Below are positions 1 through 8,797 of a stretch of 64,000 bases of DNA, piece after piece. The stretch lies in contig NZ_MRCE01000003.1 in the NCBI RefSeq assembly GCF_001904725.1, positions 124,001 through 188,000 of the forward strand, given 5' to 3'. Both the position numbers and the translations under genes were made by a program. A model generated the notes under the pieces. It had not been told where the DNA came from. It saw nothing but the letters and a program-made list of their open reading frames with translations, and searched no databases. Source of the stretch: Phormidium ambiguum IAM M-71. GTDB taxonomy: Bacteria > Cyanobacteriota > Cyanobacteriia > Cyanobacteriales > Aerosakkonemataceae. How positions within the stretch are numbered: the stretch's first letter is position 1; each line of letters begins with the position of its first letter.

Positions 1-82
1 GTGTCGTTCCACTGCGGTATGTATCGGCTGTTGATTCAAAACATTCTTTGATATCAACCAACACCTCATAAGTATGATTCAT
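1..82 (-). CDS. hypothetical protein, N-terminal part only
   Basis: The window edge cuts this gene, leaving about 27 codons on the minus strand. It begins at ATG 82 behind a clear GAGGAGG ribosome-binding site about 7 nt upstream. The visible protein starts MNHTYEVLVDIKECFES. I do not recognise a family from this fragment. The strong Shine-Dalgarno makes it a likely real gene start. Confidence 0.55.
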   Translation of the reverse strand, partial: MNHTYEVLVDIKECFESTADTYRSGTT

Positions 83-591
83 TTTGGGTGCCTCCTCGTT
101 TTGGTTTAAACGATCGAGATTTATACAAATAAGTATAGGAATACTCAAGAGATCAAACTTTAAATAAATACAATTCTTAGCAACTCTTTATAATTTACTA
201 AATAAACTATTTTTTATAATTTTATCAATTTAAAAAGACTTGTTAAAAAATGTTAAAGACAACTGTGCAATAAATTTCTTTGTTACTTGATTCGAGTTAT
301 TTTAGTCTTGTCATCTATAAAAAGATAGATTGTTAATTTTTAGTATTTTTATTTCTAAAAATTTTAATGGCATTGATAAATCTCAAAATCTGTTTTGAAA
401 ATTATTCAGTAAATCTACGTATTAATTTTATAGTAAAGAGTCTTTTGCAGCGATATTTTGATTTATAAACTGTAAAAATAGCTAATCTGATAAATGCCAT
501 CAAAAATAGGGATAACAGATTAGAGTAGAGTAGTGAGATTTTGAGTCTAAACCTTTTATATTAAATTAAATACCTTGTTAGAAAGTAGAGT
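83..591. other. AT-rich intergenic region
   Basis: About 510 bp, very A+T rich, between two divergent genes. It must contain both promoters. I see no confident operator, RNA gene or long repeat in it. Confidence 0.5.
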
Positions 592-3500
592 ATGTTAGCG
601 ATCGAAGACCCCATTATCTACTATCAGTTAGCGGGATATGAACGGCTACAAACCCCCATTTGGATTTTTGATATCCAGCATCTTAAAATGATGTGGGCGA
701 ACCGCGCCGCTTTACGACTCTGGAAAGCAGGAAGTTTAAAAGAATTGCTCAACCGCGATCTTAGTCAAATTTATGCGGCAAATTACACTCGCTGGCAAAG
801 TTATTTAGAACGGTTTGAACAAGGAGAAACAGTTATTGAACTGTTTACATTTTCTCCAGAAAAAAATGCCGTATCTGTTCGATGCAACTGTTCTGGTATT
901 ACCCTAGAAAACGGGCGCTTTGTAATGTTAGTGGAAGCAGAAGAAATTACTAACGTATCACTAGATACTCTACTTTGTGCCGAAGCCTTGCGTCACACAA
1001 CTGTAATAATTTCTTTATGTAACGAATTAGGAGAATTACTATTTCAAAATCCGGCTGCTATTAATTGTTATGGTAATCATATATCAAATCCAGAAAATCA
1101 ATATTTAAAGCAACGGTTTTTTTATCAAAATATTTGGCAGCAAGTTAAGCAAACAGTAATTAATCAAGGTATATATAAGGGTGATATTCAAGTTTTAACT
1201 CAACAAGGGGTACGTTGGCATTCTCTGGAAATTCGCCCAACTAAAAATCCTCTAAATGGTTGTAATATGCTGTTGGTGAATGAACATGATATCACTGCAT
1301 TTAAACAGAATGAACAGAAATTGCGGTGGAAAGAAACTTTATTGCGATCGATGGCTAATACTTCTCCTTCAGCTTTTTATGTCGTCGATAATCGCACCGA
1401 TGAAATTCTCTACTTTAGTTCCAAACTCTGTCAACTTTGGGGTATTGAGCATTTAGAATCAAAAATGGAAAGAGGTGAAGTGAAAAATCTTGAAGTGATT
1501 TCTCATTGTGCCAATCAATTGATAGATGTTCCGGCATTCAGTAAAGTTTGTAAACCGTTGCAAGATCAAAACAACCGGGAAGTTGTAGAAGATGAAATTC
1601 CTTTTAAAGATGGTAGAATCATTCGGAGGTTTTCGGCACAAATTCGGGATCAAGACGATCGCTATTTTGGGAGACTCTACATATTTGAAGATATTACAGA
1701 GCGCAAACGTATTGAAGAGCAATTACAATTAGCAGACTTTTCTGTAGAAAACTCTTCCCTCTCTACAGTTTGGATCGATCGCAACGCCAAAATTATTCGT
1801 GCTAATAAAAAAGCTTGTGAACAAATGGGTTTTTCCCGTGAAGAGTTGTTATCAATGTATGTGTGGGATTGCGATCCTAACTTTTCTCAAGAAGTATGGG
1901 CTGCACATTGGGAACAACTTAAAAAACAAAAAACTATGTCCTTTACTTCAGAAAATTTTAGTAAGGACGGCACAACTATTCCGGTAGAAGTTACCTTAAA
2001 TTATTTAGATTTTAATGGCAAGGAATATAATTTTGCTTGTATTCGTGACATTAGCGAACAGCAAGCTACGCTACGCGAACGCGAAAAATCCGAAGCAGCT
2101 TTACAACGCAGAGAACAAGAATTTCGCGCTTTAGTAGAAAATGCTCCCGATATTATTATGCGACTCAATCGGGAATTTCGCTATCTTTACATTAACCCTA
2201 CAGTAGAAAAACATTTAGGAGTTCCTGCCTCAGCATTTATTGGGAAAAATATGGCAGAATTTGGTGCAGATGAATCATTAGTAAAACTGTGGGAAACAAC
2301 AATTGAAAAAGTATTTACCACAGGAGAAGAACAAGAAATTGAATTTGAATCTCCATCAACTAGAGGTATTTTAAATTATGCTAGCCGCGTAGTACCAGAA
2401 TTTGCTAGTGATGGTTCTGTGCAATCAGTATTAGCGATCGCTCGTGATATTAGCGATCGAGTAGCAGCCGAAAAAGCTTTACGCCAAAACGAAGAACGAA
2501 TGCAAGCACTCTTAAAAGCCATACCCGACACCATGTTTCGGCATCGAGTAGATGGCACTTATTTAGATATCCAAACCAATGGAAACAAATTATTAGTACC
2601 ACCAGAACTTTTGATTGGCAAAAATTTAAAAGACTTGAATATGCCAGAAAAAATACAAAATGGTTTGCTGGAACATTTTCAGATAGCAGTTACTACGGGA
2701 AATCTTCAAACTTTTGAACACGATCTAGAAAAACCGGATGGTTTATATACTTACGAAGCCAGAATTATCAAAAGCGGTGCAGATGAAGTTGTTTGTATTG
2801 TTCGAGATATCACAGAACGCAAATTAGTCCAAAAAGCCTTGCAAGAAAGTGAAGAACGCTATCGTTCTTTAGTAACAGCAATGGCAGAAGGAATTGTTTT
2901 GCAAGATGCTAATGGTGTGATTCATACTTGTAACAAAAGTGCTGAAAGAATACTTGGTTTAACCCAAGAACAAATGATGGGAAAAACTTCTGTTGATTCT
3001 CATTGGCAAACCATCAAAGAAGACGGATCGCCTTTTTTAGGAGAAGAACATCCAGCAATGGTGACATTAAGAACTGGTGAACCTTGCGTTGATGTAGTGA
3101 TGGGAGTACATAAACCTGATGGTAGTTTAACTTGGATTTCTATTAATTCCCAACCTTTATATAAATCTGGTAATTCTTTACCTTATGCAGTTGTCAGTTC
3201 ATTTTTTGATATTACAGAACGCAAACAAGCAGAAGAAGCACTACAAAAAGCACTTGCAGCCGCACAAGCAGCATCAATTTCTAAAAGTCGTTTTCTCTCT
3301 CACATGAGTCACGAATTGCGGACACCACTGAATGCTATTCTCGGTTTTAGTCAAGTATTAGCAAGAAGCAATTCCCTGTCCACCGAACAACAAGAACAAC
3401 TAAAAATTATTAATCGTAGTGGCGAACATTTATTAAATTTAATCAATGACATTTTATCAATGTCCAAAATTGAAGCAGGTCAAATTACGCTGAGCAAAAA

Positions 3501-4692
3501 TTGCTTCGATCTATATCAATTACTTAATGATATAGAAAAAATGTTAAATTTCAAAGCTGCTGCTAAAGGGCTACAACTAATTTTTGAGCGATCGGCAAAT
3601 GTTCCCCAGTATATTGAAACTGATGAAAGCAAATTGCGGCAAATTTTAATTAACTTGTTAGGAAATGCTGTTAAATTCACTAATGAAGGAGGAATTTATT
3701 TAAGAGTAAGTTTAGGGAGTAAAAAACAAAATCAATCTTTGATTATTTTTGAAGTAGAAGACACTGGCGCTGGAATAGCTGTTGAAGAAATTTCTACAGT
3801 ATTCGATCCGTTTGTGCAAACCGAAACAGGTCGCAAATCAATGCAAGGAACAGGTTTAGGTTTACCTATTAGCCGACAATTTGTTCGTTTAATGGGGGGA
3901 GATATTACAGTTAAAAGTCAAGTAGGTAAAGGAACAATTTTTACTTTTAATATTCAAGTTAAAGAAGTCGATTCTATTCCCGAACAAAATTCATTAACTT
4001 CTCAGCAAGTAATTGGATTACAACCTAATCAACCTACTTATCGAATTTTAATTGTAGAAGATATTGACGAAAATCGTTTATTACTCGTTAAGTTACTGCA
4101 ACCTTTAGGATTTGAAGTACGGGAAGCTGTTAATGGGGAAGAAGCGATCGCTTTATGGACAACTTGGCAACCTCACTTAATTTGGATGGATATGCGAATG
4201 CCCATTATGGATGGTTACGAAGCAACCAAACAAATTAAAGCCTTACAACAACAAAGATTATCAATGGGAAATGTTCCCGAAACTATAATTATTGCCCTCA
4301 CAGCTAGCGCTTTTGAAGAAGAACAATCGAATATTTTTTCATCTGGTTGTGATGACTTAGTGCGTAAACCATTCCAAGAATCAGAATTGTTTGCAAAAAT
4401 GGCTCAATACTTAGGAGTACGCTATATTTATGCAGATGCCAATCAACCAAATTCATTAAATTTAAAACCAACCAAGAAGTTGCAGGCAGAAGATTTAAAA
4501 GTAATGCCAATGGAATGGATCGCCCAACTAAATCAAGCTGCACTCTGCGTTAACGACGATCTAATTTTGCAATTAGTTAAGCAAATTCCTCAGACTGAAG
4601 CAGCGTTGGCTGATAGTATTACTAATTTAGTCCATAACTTTCGTCTGGATTTAATTTTAGAGCTAACCGAAAGTATTATTCCTCCAGAATAA
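592..4692 (+). CDS. soluble multi-PAS hybrid sensor histidine kinase
   Basis: A 1366-residue signalling protein with no visible transmembrane segment, so probably cytoplasmic. Roughly the first 885 residues hold about six or seven PAS/PAC units; several end in the PAC-like motif DITERK. The HisKA phospho-acceptor motif SHELRTPLN has its histidine at about residue 907. The HATPase follows, with N-box NLLGNAVKF and G boxes DTGAGI and GTGLGLP. A receiver domain follows with phospho-acceptor Asp about residue 1200 (WMDMRMPIMDG) and KPF. About 120 C-terminal residues follow the receiver. The upstream Shine-Dalgarno is weak. No partner regulator is adjacent and the signal is unknown. Confidence 0.9.
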   Translation: MLAIEDPIIYYQLAGYERLQTPIWIFDIQHLKMMWANRAALRLWKAGSLKELLNRDLSQIYAANYTRWQSYLERFEQGETVIELFTFSPEKNAVSVRCNCSGITLENGRFVMLVEAEEITNVSLDTLLCAEALRHTTVIISLCNELGELLFQNPAAINCYGNHISNPENQYLKQRFFYQNIWQQVKQTVINQGIYKGDIQVLTQQGVRWHSLEIRPTKNPLNGCNMLLVNEHDITAFKQNEQKLRWKETLLRSMANTSPSAFYVVDNRTDEILYFSSKLCQLWGIEHLESKMERGEVKNLEVISHCANQLIDVPAFSKVCKPLQDQNNREVVEDEIPFKDGRIIRRFSAQIRDQDDRYFGRLYIFEDITERKRIEEQLQLADFSVENSSLSTVWIDRNAKIIRANKKACEQMGFSREELLSMYVWDCDPNFSQEVWAAHWEQLKKQKTMSFTSENFSKDGTTIPVEVTLNYLDFNGKEYNFACIRDISEQQATLREREKSEAALQRREQEFRALVENAPDIIMRLNREFRYLYINPTVEKHLGVPASAFIGKNMAEFGADESLVKLWETTIEKVFTTGEEQEIEFESPSTRGILNYASRVVPEFASDGSVQSVLAIARDISDRVAAEKALRQNEERMQALLKAIPDTMFRHRVDGTYLDIQTNGNKLLVPPELLIGKNLKDLNMPEKIQNGLLEHFQIAVTTGNLQTFEHDLEKPDGLYTYEARIIKSGADEVVCIVRDITERKLVQKALQESEERYRSLVTAMAEGIVLQDANGVIHTCNKSAERILGLTQEQMMGKTSVDSHWQTIKEDGSPFLGEEHPAMVTLRTGEPCVDVVMGVHKPDGSLTWISINSQPLYKSGNSLPYAVVSSFFDITERKQAEEALQKALAAAQAASISKSRFLSHMSHELRTPLNAILGFSQVLARSNSLSTEQQEQLKIINRSGEHLLNLINDILSMSKIEAGQITLSKNCFDLYQLLNDIEKMLNFKAAAKGLQLIFERSANVPQYIETDESKLRQILINLLGNAVKFTNEGGIYLRVSLGSKKQNQSLIIFEVEDTGAGIAVEEISTVFDPFVQTETGRKSMQGTGLGLPISRQFVRLMGGDITVKSQVGKGTIFTFNIQVKEVDSIPEQNSLTSQQVIGLQPNQPTYRILIVEDIDENRLLLVKLLQPLGFEVREAVNGEEAIALWTTWQPHLIWMDMRMPIMDGYEATKQIKALQQQRLSMGNVPETIIIALTASAFEEEQSNIFSSGCDDLVRKPFQESELFAKMAQYLGVRYIYADANQPNSLNLKPTKKLQAEDLKVMPMEWIAQLNQAALCVNDDLILQLVKQIPQTEAALADSITNLVHNFRLDLILELTESIIPPE

Positions 4693-4797
4693 CTAAGAAA
4701 TCACCCATTTGGGTGATGAGCTTTCCGTTTAATTCGTTAATAATGTAATCAAGGTTAAAAACTTATTTGTTTCTATTCCTAAACTTTATATCTAACT

Positions 4798-4830
4798 AAA
4801 AGCCTATCTCTGTTTGCAGAGATGGGCTTT
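4798..4830 (+). terminator. hairpin downstream of the histidine kinase
   Basis: A 13-bp-class stem (AAAGCC.ATCTCTG with CAGAGAT.GGCTTT) and a TTTG loop, followed by an A/T-rich stretch. A smaller hairpin, ATCACCC/GGGTGAT, lies at 4700-4717. Either could end kinase transcription. Confidence 0.55.
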
Positions 4831-5111
4831 ATTAATTGGTTTTGTATTTAAGCGATCGCAATCGGTGTATCTTGGGGTTTTTGTGCGATCGCCTCTGCAA
4901 ACAACTTACTAAACCCAACAATTTATCAAGATTTTATCTTTTTTTAACCAAATCTGTCTCCACAAAGCTATCAAATTCGAGCCAAAGCTTATTGACTAAA
5001 TAACCAATTAAGAATATAATAATAAACAAATGTAACTAAGACACAGGCTTAGCAATAGCAAAAGCCATTGACACAAAAACAAATAGTTACCCTCAATTCA
5101 GGAAAACAAAT

Positions 5112-5645
5112 ATGGATAACAGCCTTCCGATAGATAACCCTTCCTTGTCCCGAAGGCAGCTGCTCAATTTTTTGACTGGTAGCGTCATTGCTTCCACTGC
5201 TGGAGCCGCACTTTATCCAGTAGCCAAATATTTTATCCCTCCGGTCGAAAGTAACGTAGGAGGAGCAATTATCGCCAAAGATAAACTAGGAAATCCGATT
5301 CCTGCCAGCCAAATTTTAGCCGAACCAGCGGGAACACGCGCCTTAATAGCAGGGTTAGCTGGAGAACCAACTTATTTAACAGTAAAACCAGATGGCACGC
5401 TGGAAAAAATAGGAATTGTTGATAATTGTACCCATTTAGGTTGTACATTTCCTTGGAATGAAATCGACCAACAATTTCAATGTCCTTGTCACGGTTCTCG
5501 TTACAATGCTGACGGTTCTGTATTACGTGGCCCCGCACCTTTGCCACTAAAAATAGTTCATGTTGCAGTTAAAGACAATACCATTTGGATTTCACCTTGG
5601 ACAGAAATTGATCCCCGAACTGGAGAAACTCCCTGGTGGGTTTAA
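5112..5645 (+). CDS. petC: Rieske [2Fe-2S] protein, PetC paralogue
   Basis: A 177-residue Rieske iron-sulfur protein of the cytochrome b6f type. An N-terminal twin-arginine-like and membrane anchor segment (SRRQLLNFLTGSVIAS) covers about residues 13-40. The cluster ligands are CTHLGC (C106, H108) and CPCHGS (C124, H127), with the disulfide cysteines C111 and C126. Length matches cyanobacterial PetC. It is not next to petA, so it is probably an additional PetC copy rather than the main one. It heads a tight plus-strand series with a DUF442 phosphatase, a NifX-like protein, DUF2214, a flavoprotein and a rhodanese. This suggests a redox or sulfur-related role rather than ordinary b6f supply; that role is inference. 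Confidence 0.85.
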   Translation: MDNSLPIDNPSLSRRQLLNFLTGSVIASTAGAALYPVAKYFIPPVESNVGGAIIAKDKLGNPIPASQILAEPAGTRALIAGLAGEPTYLTVKPDGTLEKIGIVDNCTHLGCTFPWNEIDQQFQCPCHGSRYNADGSVLRGPAPLPLKIVHVAVKDNTIWISPWTEIDPRTGETPWWV

Positions 5646-5704
5646 TTAAGTGAAATCCGATCGTTGAACTACACATAGATTAATCCTCAAAACACAGAGA
5701 AGAA

Positions 5705-6136
5705 ATGTTTCAAAGCGTCACTGAATCCTTAGCTATTGGTAATATTGTTTTACCAGAAGAATTGAAAGAAATTTCCCAAAAAGGTTACAAAACAATCATT
5801 GATTTATGCACTGCTCCAGAAAACAATCAACTGAAAGTAGATGAAGTAGAAAAGTTGGGTTTTAAATTAATCAGCATCCCAGTTGATAAACAAAAACTAA
5901 ATTCAGAAATTTTGCCAACGTTTATGCAAGCTGTTAATTCTGCGCCTCAACCTATTTATACCCGTTGTGCATCAGGTTTACGAGCCGGAGTCATGACTTT
6001 ACTAACATTAGCTATTCAGGAAAATTGGACAGAACAGCAGTATTTGGCAAGAAGAGACGCTTTAGGCATTAAACATCAATCTGGTTGTTTGTTAGCAGCA
6101 TTTGCTCAAGAATACTTTCAAGTGCAAAGTGTCTAA
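5705..6136 (+). CDS. DUF442 (beta-lactamase-hydrolase-like) phosphatase
   Basis: 143 residues, single DUF442 domain related to dual-specificity phosphatases. The N-terminus SVTESLAIGNIVLPEEL is typical of the family, and the phosphate-binding loop is CASGLRAG at about residues 88-95. The start follows GAGAAGAA, a fair ribosome-binding site. This family often occurs with persulfide dioxygenases and rhodaneses; here a rhodanese lies 2 kb downstream in the same cluster. Confidence 0.75.
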   Translation: MFQSVTESLAIGNIVLPEELKEISQKGYKTIIDLCTAPENNQLKVDEVEKLGFKLISIPVDKQKLNSEILPTFMQAVNSAPQPIYTRCASGLRAGVMTLLTLAIQENWTEQQYLARRDALGIKHQSGCLLAAFAQEYFQVQSV

Positions 6137-6195
6137 TCCCAGAAAATCAAAGGTTTCACACTAAATCATGAATGCTTTATTAGCAAGGAGAAATT

Positions 6196-6624
6196 GTGAA
6201 AATTGCTCTATCTAGTCAAAACACAAAATCGATTACTGGACACACTGGAAAGTGCCAAAAATTTTGGGTTTATGAAGTTAATGGCACAGAAATTATCGAC
6301 AAGAAGCTTCTAGAATTATCTCAAGAAGAAACTTTTCATAATAGCGAGCCTGACTTACCCCATCCTTTAGATGATGTACAAATTTTAATATCTGGAGGCA
6401 TGGGAAAAAATCTAGTACGTCGGTTGGAAAATAAAGGAATTGAAGTAATTGTCACGAAAGAGACTGATTTAGAAAAAGCGATCGCAGATTATCTAAATGG
6501 TTCTTTAATTCGAGAAGATGCCGAATGTCACGAACACGAGCGTGAGCATGAGCATAATAACCAGCACCAACACAAACATCGACATCAGCACCAACATGGT
6601 CGAGAATGTCAGCATAGCAGTTGA
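6196..6624 (+). CDS. NifX/NafY-type cofactor-binding domain with His-rich tail
   Basis: 142 residues from a GTG start behind AAGGAG. Residues 1-95 resemble the dinitrogenase iron-molybdenum cofactor domain (NifX, NifB C-terminus): N-terminal MKIALSSQN, then GHTGKCQKFWVY and ILISGGMGKNLVRRLENKGIEV. The last 35 residues are a histidine- and glutamate-rich tail with repeated HEH and HQH, likely metal binding (Ni, Zn, Co or Fe). No nitrogenase genes lie nearby, so a general metal-cluster or metal-storage role is more likely than nitrogenase maturation. Confidence 0.75.
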   Translation: MKIALSSQNTKSITGHTGKCQKFWVYEVNGTEIIDKKLLELSQEETFHNSEPDLPHPLDDVQILISGGMGKNLVRRLENKGIEVIVTKETDLEKAIADYLNGSLIREDAECHEHEREHEHNNQHQHKHRHQHQHGRECQHSS

Positions 6625-6759
6625 TCGATTAACCTGGATGAAGAAACTTTTGCAACTCCCAGGTAAAAATCACTGACTTAATTTCCTCAAAGTGGGGAAA
6701 AATTTCCCCACTCACTACTTTTCCATCTAATGTACGAAATAAGAAATACAATTACAATC

Positions 6760-7209
6760 ATGTGGACAAGTTCGATCGTTGCTTATCTGCATTACTTAGG
6801 ATTCATGTTAGCTTTTGCCGCACTGACAGTAGAAATTTTTAACTTAAAAACAGAAATCAGCCTTGAAGAAGCTAAAAGAATTGCCTTTGCTGATGCCGCT
6901 TATGGTGCAGCTGCAACAATGATTTTAATTACTGGGGTATTGAGAGTTCTTTACTTTGGTAAAGGAACAGATTACTATTTAAACAATCCATTTTTTTATG
7001 CTAAGGTCGGTATTTTTATCATCGTTAGTCTATTTTCCCTTTATCCAACCTTCACCTTTTTAACCTGGATTAAAAATTTCCAAATTAAGAAACCACCAAA
7101 TTTAGAAAAAACTCAAATTAATCGATTATCTTGGCTAATTAAAGGTGAATTGTTGGGATTTACTTTAATCCCATTACTAGCAGCAGTGATGGCAAGAATT
7201 AGTAGTTAA
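6760..7209 (+). CDS. DUF2214 membrane protein
   Basis: About 149 residues from the ATG at 6760 (MWTSSIVAYLHYLG); an alternative ATG at 6730 adds ten hydrophilic residues and has no better ribosome-binding site. Four hydrophobic segments fit a DUF2214 four-helix inner-membrane protein, with conserved charged and aromatic residues (FADAAYGAAA, GVLRVLYFGKG). Function unknown. It lies six bases before the flavoprotein gene, so co-transcription is likely. Confidence 0.7.
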   Translation: MWTSSIVAYLHYLGFMLAFAALTVEIFNLKTEISLEEAKRIAFADAAYGAAATMILITGVLRVLYFGKGTDYYLNNPFFYAKVGIFIIVSLFSLYPTFTFLTWIKNFQIKKPPNLEKTQINRLSWLIKGELLGFTLIPLLAAVMARISS

Positions 7210-7229
7210 AGTTAATGGAGTCAATAGTT

Positions 7230-8219
7230 ATGCAAATTTCCAAGAAAAACATAGAAGAAAAACAAGAGCAAATCTACGATGTAATTGTGATTGGTGGTGG
7301 TGCTGGCGGATTTTCTGCGGGTATTTACTTACAACGCTACCGCCTATCTTCTTTGATTATCGACAAAGGTAAAGCACGCTCTTTTTGGATACAAGAATTA
7401 CACAATTATTTAGGCTTACCTCCCGACACCCCCGGTCGCGTTTTACTGCAAAAAGGTAAAGAGCATTTTCTCACCTTAAATGGTGACTTTCTCAATGGTT
7501 TTGTAGAGGAAGTAATTGATGAAGGAGAAAGCTTTGCAGTGCGGGTAAAATTTGGCCGCAAAAATAGTATTTATCCCGTGTTTCGCACTAAATACTTAAT
7601 TGCTGCTAGTGGCATTATTGATAAATTACCTATGTTAGATGATATGCAGAATGTCTATGAATATGCTGGGTTTAACCTGCACGTTTGCATGATTTGTGAT
7701 GGTTATGAAATGATTGATAAAAAATGTGGGTTATTTGTCGGAAGTGAAGGTAATCTTCCCCTAGTAGAAAGTCTGAGTTGGTTTACTCCTAAAATCACCG
7801 TTTTCACTCATGGAGCGTTTGCTGTGAGTGAAGAAATGCGCCTAAGATTAAAGAGTTTAGGTTATCAGTTAGTTGAAACTCCAATTAAGCGTTTTTTAGG
7901 AAAGAAAAATCAAATGACTGGAGTGGAATTGCAGGATGGAGTGATAGTGGAATTAGAAACAGGTTTAATTGCAATGGGTTCACATTATCACAACACTTAT
8001 CTGCAAGAAATTCCTCTAGAAATGCAAGGTAACAACTTAGTTACTGATAAAATGGGGAGAACTTCTCATCCGCGAATTTTTGCTATTGGTGATTTAAAAG
8101 TTGGATTAAATCAAGTAATAGTTGCTGCTGGAGATGGTGCGTTAGCAGCGACAGAAATTTGGCGAGAAATTCGCCGGAATACAGGTGCTAAACCTTGGTT
8201 GGAAAATAGATCAGCTTGA
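7230..8219 (+). CDS. thioredoxin-reductase-like FAD/NAD(P) oxidoreductase
   Basis: About 329 residues from ATG 7230, chosen because GGAG lies 9 nt upstream; an ATG at 7215 lacks this. FAD-binding motif VIGGGAGGFSAG near the N-terminus, redox pair CMIC (about C153 and C156) followed by DG, and C-terminal FAIGDLKVGLNQVIVAAGDG. Architecture is that of low-molecular-weight thioredoxin reductase, but the spacing and surroundings are divergent from the CATC type. No thioredoxin gene is adjacent; the natural partner may be in this cluster (rhodanese or Rieske protein). Confidence 0.8.
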   Translation: MQISKKNIEEKQEQIYDVIVIGGGAGGFSAGIYLQRYRLSSLIIDKGKARSFWIQELHNYLGLPPDTPGRVLLQKGKEHFLTLNGDFLNGFVEEVIDEGESFAVRVKFGRKNSIYPVFRTKYLIAASGIIDKLPMLDDMQNVYEYAGFNLHVCMICDGYEMIDKKCGLFVGSEGNLPLVESLSWFTPKITVFTHGAFAVSEEMRLRLKSLGYQLVETPIKRFLGKKNQMTGVELQDGVIVELETGLIAMGSHYHNTYLQEIPLEMQGNNLVTDKMGRTSHPRIFAIGDLKVGLNQVIVAAGDGALAATEIWREIRRNTGAKPWLENRSA

Positions 8220-8225
8220 GGAAAA

Positions 8226-8705
8226 ATGCGAAAAATTTTAGTTAATTTATTTGCCAGCTTGTTACTTTTAGTTCTACCTGTTTGGCTAATCAATTCTTCA
8301 TCAATGTTAGCTGCATCTTTAGGTAATGAAGCTGTGGAAAGTAATGTGTTTGAAGCGATCGATCGCTTTCTCACCTCTATTCCTAATGACTATTACACAA
8401 TTCAACAAGTAGACAAACTTAAAAGTATTAGCAAAAACAAAAATGCTCTATTAGTTGATGTCAGAAAACCTAGCGAATACAACTCCGGTCATATCCCAGG
8501 AGCGATAAATATTCCCTTACGAACTTTAACGCAAAATTTGGATAAAATTCCCCAAAATCGCCCTGTCATTCTCTACTGTACAACAGGTTATCGTACCGCA
8601 ATGGGAGTGATGTCTTTAGAAATGTTGGGATATCACAATGTTTCCGGTTTTCCTCCTAGTATTCAAGGTTGGAAAATAGCAGGAGAACCTTTAGAAAAGT
8701 CATAA
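8226..8705 (+). CDS. secreted or anchored rhodanese
   Basis: 159 residues. A hydrophobic N-terminal segment (residues 1-30) looks like a signal peptide or anchor. One rhodanese domain follows with LVDVRKPSEYNSGHIPGAINIP and active-site loop YCTTGYRTAMG. The catalytic Cys is expected to carry a persulfide. It starts 6 bp after the flavoprotein gene, so it is the last gene of that operon. Confidence 0.85.
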   Translation: MRKILVNLFASLLLLVLPVWLINSSSMLAASLGNEAVESNVFEAIDRFLTSIPNDYYTIQQVDKLKSISKNKNALLVDVRKPSEYNSGHIPGAINIPLRTLTQNLDKIPQNRPVILYCTTGYRTAMGVMSLEMLGYHNVSGFPPSIQGWKIAGEPLEKS

Positions 8706-8797
8706 TGAATAATCAATTCTAATTTCATAACCTGTACATAAAACCATCTTAACCATGCCATGAGACGATTAGCAACTTGTGGAAGGAAGCTAAACTT

